From the NCBI RefSeq assembly GCF_037893015.1, contig NC_133666.1, positions 256,624,294-256,688,293 on the forward strand: a DNA stretch of 64,000 bases, written 5' to 3'. Position 1 is the first letter of the stretch, and every line of letters begins with the position of its first letter. Shown here piece after piece: positions 56,816 through 64,000 of this stretch. Under the pieces are notes generated by a model. The model had not been told where the DNA came from. It made no database searches and saw nothing but the letters and a program-made list of their open reading frames with translations. The stretch comes from Macrotis lagotis. Its lineage: Eukaryota > Chordata > Mammalia > Peramelemorphia > Peramelidae. The translations under genes were made by a program, and so were the position numbers.

Positions 56816-57180
56816 AAACCTTAACAGCTAAAAGAACATCAGGAAATGCCTCAGGGAAGAGACAGAGCAGTTGAGGGTGGACCATTTCAAAACAGACTTT
56901 ACCAACTTTCCCATTATGTTTAGTACTCATGGGAGTAGTAACACCCTGCCCGCTACTGGAAAGTATCTGATAAGTTGAATTTGGCAGAGTTAGGCTGCCA
57001 ACAATTTACTATAAATCATTAGAGAAAAACAAGTATTTTGCAGGTTGATAGAAACCTTTAAAATCCAGCAAGTTTTTTAGTTCCTTTTGATGCAGACTGC
57101 CCCTGGTTTAGTCATGGTGGGTTTGTGTGAAATAGAAGCATGAATGAGGTAGGCTTGATGCTGAGTACAGAGGGTGGCAA
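56816..57180. other. Unassigned sequence
   Basis: No gene or repeat recognised. Confidence 0.4.
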
Positions 57181-57300
57181 GCCTGAGTTTATGTTTCTGA
57201 TGGGTATGGTTCCAACTCCTGTAGAATGCAAGTTCCTTTTGGGGAGAAGCAGTTTTATTTTTATCTTTGGATTCCCAGGGCCTGAAACAGTAGCTAGAAA
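57181..57300 (+). mobile_element. L2 3' end-like fragment, plus strand
   Basis: 'gtagaatgcaagttcctttt' followed by 'tctttggattcccagggcct' resembles the L2 3' end. It is followed directly by SINE-like sequence, and L2 may resume at about 57500 ('aatgctttgaacatagtcag'). Confidence 0.55.
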
Positions 57301-57490
57301 GTCAAGTTTGCATTTCTGCCCTGCTTTTGACATCTACTTGCTGCATGACCATGGATAAATCTCAGCACTCGCAGGCAAATTTCTGAGATTATAAGGTGCC
57401 ATACTATTATAGATTTATATTGGTAGAGGGAGTTTTCCCATACTGAGTTCTGTACACCAATAAAATCATAGGTCCTGAGTTGCCAGTTCT
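57300..57490 (+). repeat. SINE with an unnamed 'ccaatgaaatcacag'-type tail, copy A
   Basis: 'catctacttgctgcatgacc', then 'ttggtagagggagttttccc' and 'gtacaccaataaaatcatag'. The same tail occurs at 62600-62676. I cannot name the family. Confidence 0.5.
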
Positions 57491-57544
57491 TGCCCTCAAA
57501 TCCCAATGCTTTGAACATAGTCAGTCCTCTATAAATATTTGATT

Positions 57545-57968
57545 TGACTCAATTCTTCCACTCACATACTTTTCTCTTGCTTCCCTGTATCATGAAAATG
57601 ACCTTAGATTCTCAAAGGTTCTTATGAATTCTGGCAGGTCCTGTCAGAGAGAAGAACCTAGTCTAATGAGGTATCATTTAAGGATAATCTTGGTAAGGTT
57701 TGGAGAAGTTCACTACCAGACCTGGAGTTATGAATTTTTATGGCCAAGACAACTTAAAAAGACCATCTAGTAAGATACAAAGGGCTTGTGAGGTGCATGG
57801 GTAGAAACCCTCAGTGAGAAAAGTACTTGTCATGAAAGTACTAAAGTTTGTTTCTTTTTTTCCAACTATAGTATGTGATTTATTCACTATTTTTGGTTTA
57901 CCTTTGCCTTTTCCCTGATTATGAATATTTGAAAGCTAAATTTTGATAGTTCTTATATTTTAAAGTTG
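57545..57968. other. Unassigned sequence
   Basis: No gene or repeat recognised. Confidence 0.4.
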
Positions 57969-57969
57969 A

Positions 57970-58745
57970 ATTGCTAAGACAATCAATCAGAAAGCATTTA
58001 TTAAGTGACAACTAGGTAGGAGGCACTGTGCTAAGTGTGGGGTACTACAGAAAAAGACAAAAGACAGTTCTTTGCTCTCAAGGATTTCAGTTTAATGTAA
58101 TAAACAACACGAAAACAACTGTCTACAAATAAGAGATATTCAGGATAAATTGGTAGTCTCAGGAATAAAGGAAGACTGAGAAAGACTTCTTAAAGTTGAT
58201 AATAAATCAACTTAAATAAATAAATTAAATAAAGAAAGCCAGGGAAGCAGGAGGCTGAGGTGAGGAGGGAAAGAGTTTTGACCGGTGAAAATGTCCAGAG
58301 TCCAGAAGTAACATACTGTAGGGAGGAACATCAAGATCTTAGTTAGACATTGTTACTGAATCACAGAGTCCTTGGGAAGGAGATGATGGTGATGTTGATG
58401 TTGATGATATTTGTCCTTCACTCTCCCAGAAGGCCATGACATCAGGGAGATGATTCCAAGACAAGCACATGAATTGGGTTTGAATGTTGAAGGTGCTGAG
58501 CTAAGCCACCAACCTTACTCTCTCATCCAAGGACCAGGACAGCAGGAGAAGGCCCTGGAAGCAAGGCAATCAGGGTTAAGTGACTTGTCCATCACACAGC
58601 AGCAGTTAAGTGTTTGAGGCCAGATTCAAACTGCCATTCTTCTGACTCCAGGGTCAGTGCTCTATTCACTATCCATTTTGGGGAGAGAAGTAAGGACTAA
58701 GATGTAAGAAGACAGAAAGATAGAGAGGGGGCAGTTATTAGTAGT
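57970..58745 (-). mobile_element. L2 3' half, minus strand, split by a Mar1-like SINE
   Basis: 57970-58360 ('aatcaatcagaaagcattta', 'aagccagggaagcaggaggc') and 58680-58745 ('actaagatgtaagaagacag') are consecutive reversed L2 segments around the SINE at 58409-58675. Confidence 0.7.
58409..58675 (-). repeat. Mar1-like SINE, minus strand
   Basis: 'tttgtccttcactctcccag', 'caatcagggttaagtgactt' and the reversed head end 'gtgctctattcactatcc'. The region around 58530 is rearranged. Confidence 0.75.
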
Positions 58746-59105
58746 CTCAGGAGAAAATAATTACATATTTCTGACATTTGAATAAGGCTTCATAAAGCGA
58801 AGAAATGAATGGATATTCCAGTCCTCAGGGTGGTGTCATTAATGTTTCCCAAAAGTTGTTAGGCATCAAAAACAAGCTAGACAGAACCCTGGTCTTTTCC
58901 TCTGTTTTTTGATGCTGAATCCTCAGTAGATGGCAGCATTGTCAAACAGTGAATCTGCTCTTGGTATATAGAGGCATTGGAGGCCCAAATGGCTGGTTGG
59001 GGAAGCTTTAGAATTTCTCTCGTTTTTTTAGCTGTACATCTGAGTCTCTTTGCTTACCATTATGAATGTGTATTGTGTTACTTCTTACAAATGGCTCTCT
59101 CTCAC
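58746..59105. other. Unassigned sequence
   Basis: No gene or repeat recognised. A poly-T run precedes the next L2. Confidence 0.4.
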
Positions 59106-59109
59106 TTCA

Positions 59110-60780
59110 GTTATTCCCTGTCTCCTGGCTGCTTCCTTACTGACTATAAACATGTTCAACCATTTCCAAAAGAAAAACAAAATATCCCTCACTCTGCTTA
59201 CCCATTCCCACTAGCTATCATCTTGCCTCTATACTTGTTGAGAAGACTGTTTACCTTTGGTACCTCCATTTCCTTTCCTCTCACTCTCAATTCTTTGCAC
59301 TCTGGCTTCACACCTCATCATTTATCTTAAACTGCTCTCATTCTGATAACCAATAATTTCTTAGTTATCAAATCTAATGGCTTTTCCTCAATCCTCATCC
59401 TTCTTGACCTCTTTAACACTGTTGATCATCCTTTTCTCTTTGATATTCTCTTCTGGCTAAGTCCTTATCATACTTCCTAGTTCTTTTCCTACCTGTCTGA
59501 CTGCTCCTATTCAGTGTCCTTTGCTGGATCTTCATCTAGTTTATGCTTGAAAATTGTGCATGTCCTCTGAGGCTCTGCCCAGGGTCCTCTTCATTTCCTT
59601 GTAATCTATATTATTTTGTTTGTTGGTCTCATTCACTCCCATGTAGTCAGTGATTATCTTTCTGAAGGTGATTCTCAGATCTACTTAGCCAACTCTAAGC
59701 ACTCTCCTGATCTCAAGTTTTGAATTTCCCCCTGGACTGGTAGATATCTTAAGCATCTTCAATTTAACATGCACAACAATGAGTCCATTGTCTCTCCCTC
59801 TTCCAGATAATTGCTCTTCCTAACTTCCTTATTATTGTGAGGGGCAACACAACACTCTGAGTCACCTAGCTTATAACCTCTATGTCATACTCAACTCCTC
59901 ATCCTCTCTCTACTCACTCCCATATCCAATCTGTTAACTATGAAAATTTGTCATATATGCTTTCTTCTCTCCACTGACAGACACTGCCTGGATGCATGTC
60001 CTTATTGCCTCACTTCTGTCTCCCTGCATCAAGTCTCTCTAATTCAGTCCATTTTCCATTCTGCCAAAAGTGTAGGTGGATGTCACCCACTCTTCACACT
60101 CCTTCAATGCTACCTCCAGGATAAAATTTAAAATATTCTGTTTGGCCTGACTTTTCAAACCCTTTATAAGCGGCTTTCTTCTTACCCTTCCAAGCTTCTT
60201 ACACTTCACTTCCACATACTCTGATAGTAACAATGATCTCCTTGCTATTCCTTGAATGACACCCCCTTTCCTCTCTGTCTTCTTGTTGGCTTCTCCTTGG
60301 TGACTTCTCCATTATTCCCTAACTTCTTGCAAGTTGTCACTAAAATTCTACCATCTGCAAAAATGTTTTTTTGTGAGATTTTCTCCAATTTTGCTGAATA
60401 TATATTATTTATACATAATTGCTTATATACTGTTTTGCCTTTCTTTGTATCCCCAAAATTTAGCAAAGTGCCTAGAATGTAGTTATCCCTTTCACATCAA
60501 AGGGGCGCATCACCATGTGATCTGGAAATCCATGAGAAATAGTCTGATTATGTTATTAAAAGCTAAAATGTTGATATACATTTATTTTATGCATTTCTGA
60601 GTTTTAAATGTGTTTTAGTGCTGTCTGTCTTTTGCATGTTGTCTGTAACTTCTGCAAAACCCCCCAAATTCCCATTTAATTTCTTATGTCAGCCTGTGAT
60701 ACACTGAAACCCTGATGGAGAAAGTTAAATGGAAGGGATAACTGTAGCAGGTGCTTAATAAATTCTTGCTGACTGACTTG
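59110..60780 (+). mobile_element. L2 LINE, plus strand, split by a small DNA transposon
   Basis: Decayed L2 RT: 'ttaacactgttgatcatcct' (F-N-T-V-D-H-P) and 'cctacctgtctgactgctcc' (Y-L-S-D-R-S/C). It continues through the 3' region to 'ctttgtatccccaaaattta' at about 60445. The last piece 'gcaggtgcttaataaattct' at 60747-60780 follows the MITE. Removing the MITE restores the L2 end seamlessly. Confidence 0.8.
60480..60746. mobile_element. 263 bp MITE with TA duplication, Tc1/mariner-like
   Basis: 60482-60744 is bordered by TA at 60480-60481 and 60745-60746. The ends form an inverted repeat: left gttatccctttc against right-end complement cagttatcccttcc. It interrupts L2 exactly. It has no coding capacity, so it would have moved with a transposase supplied in trans. 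Assignment to Tc1/mariner (Tigger-like) rests on the TA target and short TIRs. Confidence 0.75.
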
Positions 60781-60788
60781 CTTTGACT

Positions 60789-61300
60789 ATCCCTTTCGTT
60801 AAAGACAGCTAGATGGTCCAGTGGATAGAGCACTGATCTTGGAGTCAAAATGATGGGAGTTTGAATCCAGTCTCAGACACTTGACTCTTACTAGCTGTGT
60901 GACTTTGGGTAAGCCATTTAACCCTGATTGCTTTGCATCCAGGGCCATCTCTAGTCATCCTGATTCATATCTGGCCATTGGACCCAAAAGGCTGGAGGAG
61001 AAAATGAGGCTGGTGACTTAGCACCACACCCCTGAGCTCAAACCCAATTCATGTGCATGTCATGGTACCACCTCCAATGCCATGTTCTTCTTCGAGAACA
61101 AAGGACAAGGGGCAGCTAGGTGGCGCAGTGGATAGAGCACCAGCCCTGGAGTCAGGAGTACCTGAGTTCAAATCCGGCCTCATACACTTAATAATTACCT
61201 AGCTGTGTAACCTTGGACAAGTCACTTAACCCCACTGCCTTGCAAAAACTAAAAAAAAACTTAAAAAAACAAAGGACAAACATCATAATCCCTTTCATTA
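60789..61300 (+). repeat. Full-length Mar1-like SINE with 13 bp TSD, carrying a WSINE in its tail
   Basis: atccctttcgtta (60789-60801) and atccctttcatta (61288-61300), one mismatch. Mar1 body 60802-61108: head 'aagacagctagatggtccag', 'tcctgattcatatctggcca', tail 'tcttcttcgagaacaaagga'. Its last bases resume at 61268 after the nested WSINE1-like SINE. Confidence 0.85.
61097..61279 (+). repeat. WSINE1-like SINE nested in Mar1, perfect 12 bp TSD
   Basis: aacaaaggacaa at 61097-61108 and 61268-61279. The SINE 61109-61267 is near consensus ('ggggcagctaggtggcgcag' to 'gccttgcaaaaactaaaaaa'), so it is one of the youngest insertions here. Confidence 0.92.
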
Positions 61301-62310
61301 TTTAAAGAGCTAGATTTGCAAATTAGATTTTGTAGTGATCTTTATTCCCCCACTTTATTCTTAAATGTGATTTATAAGTTACATATGGTCCCTAATCATT
61401 GTCTTAGGACCATAGGTCAGGTTTCAGGCTCTCTGCTCTGCCCCAGAGAAATAGTAGCAATAGTTTTCCAGCAGGTGGCATATTCTGGAGAGCCCTTCTG
61501 GAATCTTTTGTGCTTATTATAAAGTAAGGGAAGCCAATTACTCAATTTATACACTTTATACAACACAATTTATACAATTTATACAACTTCCCTGCTTCCC
61601 AGAGGGAGAGGCCATCTTTTTAAGCTCACTAGTGGCTTTGTATTACCTAGTTAAGAGAGGAATGCTACAGATAGACGAGACAGAATCCTTGGGTGTTCTC
61701 TTCAAAGAGGTTGTTCCATCTCTATTTCCCATGGGTAGACCAGTGATCTTGGGACTGTTGGTCATAGCTGCAGAGTTTCCTGGAATTCAATGTTACCCAG
61801 ATGATGAAAAGGTTGAGGCACGAGGCATGAGGAAAGAGGCAGTGGGATGGTGGAACCACCCAGAGAATGACTTTGTAGCTTGGGGACTGCTCTAACAGTG
61901 GAGTCAGAGAAAGTAAGGGGATGAGGAAGGCAGGTGAGACTGACTTTCAAGAAATAGTTGTTAAATTTTCAGTGTTATCATTTACAGTTAGTATAGGCAA
62001 ATGCTACAAATCAGGATAAGTTTTATTATTTTGCCGATTATCTAAATATAACAAAGTGATAAAAAATTTTAATAATTCAGTCTAAACTTAAAGTAGATTG
62101 TGAATGCATTTTTCTTTTGTTTTTTTTTGGAATGAGTTGTTAAATATTCATCTGCACACCAGTCTCCTCTCAAACTGAAAATCCCAAATTCCTTTGACAT
62201 TCTAAAGTGTTCACTTGCTCAGGTATCCTTCAAACTACTGTCTGCTGCTCTACATATTCCCAAACACTCATTTATTTGCTTTTTTTGATAGGTCAATTCT
62301 TTTAAGCAGT
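61301..62310. other. Repeat-poor stretch, no gene recognised
   Basis: About 1 kb without visible transposon sequence. The 87-residue open frame at 61632-61895 resembles no family I know and lacks coding context. It holds a CTCF-like motif at 61468-61481. Confidence 0.45.
61468..61481 (+). promoter_or_regulatory. Possible CTCF-type binding motif
   Basis: ccagcaggtggcat fits the CTCF core pattern C-C-A-S-Y-A-G-R-K-G-G-C-R-S at 13 of 14 positions. A single match of this length can arise by chance, so occupancy is unproven. Confidence 0.3.
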
Positions 62311-62314
62311 AATT

Positions 62315-62460
62315 TTGTGTAGCAGTGATAGTATTTCAATGGTTAGAGTACCAAGCTTCAAATCAAGAACATCTGGGCTTAAAACTAGTTTTTGGCCTAA
62401 GTCATTTAATAGGCAATTCCCTGTTTATTAAATTATAGGTGGAAATCACTGATTACTTAC
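62315..62460 (+). repeat. MIR-type SINE fragment, plus strand
   Basis: 'tttcaatggttagagtacca', 'catctgggcttaaaactagt' and 'gcaattccctgtttattaaa' form a weak MIR-like order. Confidence 0.45.
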
Positions 62461-62484
62461 ATGATATATATATTTTTTTTACTG

Positions 62485-62676
62485 TATACTTAAAGCAGCA
62501 GAGGCCTTGGAGCCAGGGAGACCTGGGTTCAAATTCTTCCTCTGATCTTCACTCTGACAGTACCCCAGGCAACTCCTTAAGATTACAAGTTGCAAAGGAG
62601 ATACCAACATCCATTGGTAAAGAAGTCACTCCCTAGGAGTTCTTTATACCAATGAAATCACAAGTCTAGTCCCTAC
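62485..62676 (+). repeat. SINE with an unnamed 'ccaatgaaatcacag'-type tail, copy B
   Basis: Head region 'gaggccttggagccagggag', B-box-like 'gggttcaaattcttcc', then 'tataccaatgaaatcacaag'. Sister of the copy at 57300-57490. Confidence 0.55.
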
Positions 62677-62689
62677 ATTTATTTGTGAT

Positions 62690-63235
62690 TTTACTTTCAG
62701 TGATGAAATAATATAAGAGCAGTCTAGATTCAGACCAATGTAGTTTGGTCAAAAAACCAAATTTATTACTTAGTGGTCAACACTCTGTTTATGGACCTCC
62801 TCAAAATGAGTTAGGGTCATCCTTGTACAATAGACACATAATCAGGCTCAGTAGACACAATCAAGTTCAACAGATATACAAAAAGGTTCATACTCCTTTG
62901 GCATAACTTGCAGTATCAACTTCATATCACCACAAATCTATGGAAGACTTCTGTGGAAGGACAAAGACTTAAGTACACAAAGGCAAATTATGATTTGAAT
63001 TTTGGCCCAGAAAAGCAGATGGAGAAACATAGTTCCCTTTTCTTATGGAGAGTTAGGAGAGTACAAGTGTGGAAGATTACATATCCTATTAGACATGTAA
63101 CTTGTATTGGTTGGTTTTGCATAATTGTTTTTCTTGGTTACCAGGGAAGAGTTCTAAGGATGGTTTGGTACATTTAGGAAAGGACTATGAAGAAACAGAA
63201 GACATGAACAAAACTTTAATAGTAAGAAAGGAAAA
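62690..63235. other. Unassigned sequence
   Basis: No gene or repeat confidently recognised. Confidence 0.4.
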
Positions 63236-63242
63236 AAGAAAA

Positions 63243-63303
63243 AGGAAGGAAGGAAGGAAGGAAGGAAGGAAGGAAGGAAGGAAGGAAGGAAGGAAGGAAG
63301 GAA

Positions 63304-63393
<90 letters not shown>

Positions 63394-63402
63394 AAAAAGG
63401 AA
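63243..63402. repeat. (GGAA)n followed by (GAAA)n purine tract
   Basis: About 16 GGAA units pass directly into about 23 GAAA units, giving roughly 160 bp of pure purine on the plus strand. Long frames across it on both strands are artefacts. Confidence 0.95.
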
Positions 63403-63730
63403 AAGCACAAGGTTAAGTCAGAGACCAATCTTGGAAAAAGCTGCATATGGCTCTGGTTCTTACTAATGACAGAGCAATATCACTCCTGAAGTATGGTAAA
63501 TAGTTTTGCCTGTGTTGTCTTTCATCTAGTTTTAAAAATTTCCAGACCCAGAAAATAAGAAAAAGGAGGTAAATAGGAATCTTTTAATTCAATAGGAATT
63601 TTTTCTGGGAAGGGGGCCAAAAAAGAGATCAGCAAAAACTGGTACAATTCACACTGTTAATGGGGAGAAGGAAAAGAAACTTTCCCTCCTGTCCCATAAT
63701 ACTGTTTCATTCTTCTCATCTTTCTGAGAG
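63403..63730. other. Unassigned sequence
   Basis: No gene or repeat recognised. Confidence 0.4.
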
Positions 63731-63734
63731 TTTA

Positions 63735-63965
63735 TAGAATAATTGGATCCCAGATGGGATCCACCATAGGTTGGAAAGGATCAGCCTGTTGGAAAATCAT
63801 GCAGTCTACCACTTCCTCCCCAATTTTACAGATGAAGAAACAGGGGCTTCAAGATGTTAATTGTCCTCCCCAGATCAGTTATCTAGAGAGAAAGCAGTAG
63901 AGCTAGAGTTTAAATCAGGATTTCTGAATCCAAATCCCATGTGCTTTTCTATTGATAAAGAGTAT
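63735..63965 (-). repeat. MIR-type SINE, minus strand
   Basis: 'ccaattttacagatgaagaa' and 'cttcaagatgttaattgtcc' plus the reversed head region. Same family as 27725-27930. Confidence 0.6.
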
Positions 63966-64000
63966 TCACAAAGCAAGATTAGGGAATTTTCTATCTTCAC

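Noticed and set aside
61109-61267. tRNA gene (A-box 'tggcgcagtggatagagc', B-box 'ggttcaaatcc'-type)
   Set aside because: These boxes belong to SINE heads. No cloverleaf with matching acceptor and anticodon arms is present, and dozens of copies occur.
61632-61895. 87-residue plus-strand frame with ordinary amino-acid composition
   Set aside because: No recognisable domain, homologue, splice context or upstream promoter. A frame of this length is expected by chance in 64 kb.
62690-63235. Possible LTR-like sequence
   Set aside because: Composition alone suggested it; no matching second repeat or recognisable LTR landmark is present.
63102-63446. Frames of 76-104 residues rich in K/E/R or F/L/S
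   Set aside because: Translations of the GGAA/GAAA purine tract and its complement.

Overview
The window looks like a gene-poor stretch of a marsupial nuclear genome, probably Australidelphian and perhaps dasyurid. The main evidence is the repeat content. There are many copies of a tRNA-related SINE of the WSINE1 type (head 'ggggcagctaggtggcgcag', B-box 'ggttcaaatcc', end 'ccttgcaaaaacctaaaa'). There are also Mar1-like composite SINEs, SINEs with an RTE-type tail, MIR-type SINEs, L2 and CR1/L3 LINEs, and marsupial-type L1 and half-L1 (HAL1) elements. Family names rest on recalled consensus patterns. The species assignment is inference. I found no intact host protein-coding gene, RNA gene, CRISPR array or recognisable endogenous retrovirus. 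Almost every open frame is a chance frame or a retrotransposon fragment.

Layout. 1-3.8 kb: MIR-type SINEs and a minus-strand L2. 3.8-7.0 kb: a complete 3.2 kb HAL1 (copy 1) with a perfect 14 bp target-site duplication (TSD). 7-12.4 kb: SINEs, a CR1/L3 fragment and a plus-strand L2 carrying nested SINEs. 12.4-14.9 kb: an old, degraded plus-strand HAL1. 15-20.3 kb: SINEs, L2 and L1 ends, with repeat-poor stretches between. 20.36-21.57 kb: a retroposed VPS25 pseudogene that appears to have kept one intron. 22.4-27.3 kb: a 3'-truncated HAL1/L1-type copy (copy 4), then a second full HAL1 (copy 2). 28-42 kb: L1 fragments, SINEs, an RTE fragment and long microsatellites. 42-49.2 kb: a decayed minus-strand L1 invaded by a third full HAL1 (copy 3) and by a 432 bp LINE 3' end. 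49.7-56.8 kb: more L1 ends and SINEs, several with clear TSDs. 57-64 kb: L2 pieces, one L2 split by a small TA-flanked DNA transposon, nested SINEs, a repeat-poor stretch and a long purine tract.

The most interesting system is the young HAL1 family. All three complete copies share one design: a GC-rich L1-type 5' UTR, ORF1 (coiled coil, RRM-like and C-terminal domains) and an L1 inter-ORF spacer. Where ORF2 would be, they carry a body of three SINE-derived modules in antisense. There is no reverse transcriptase, so the family must have moved in trans on L1 machinery. Copies 1 and 2 share frame-breaking indels in ORF1, which suggests that even ORF1 was not needed intact by their source.
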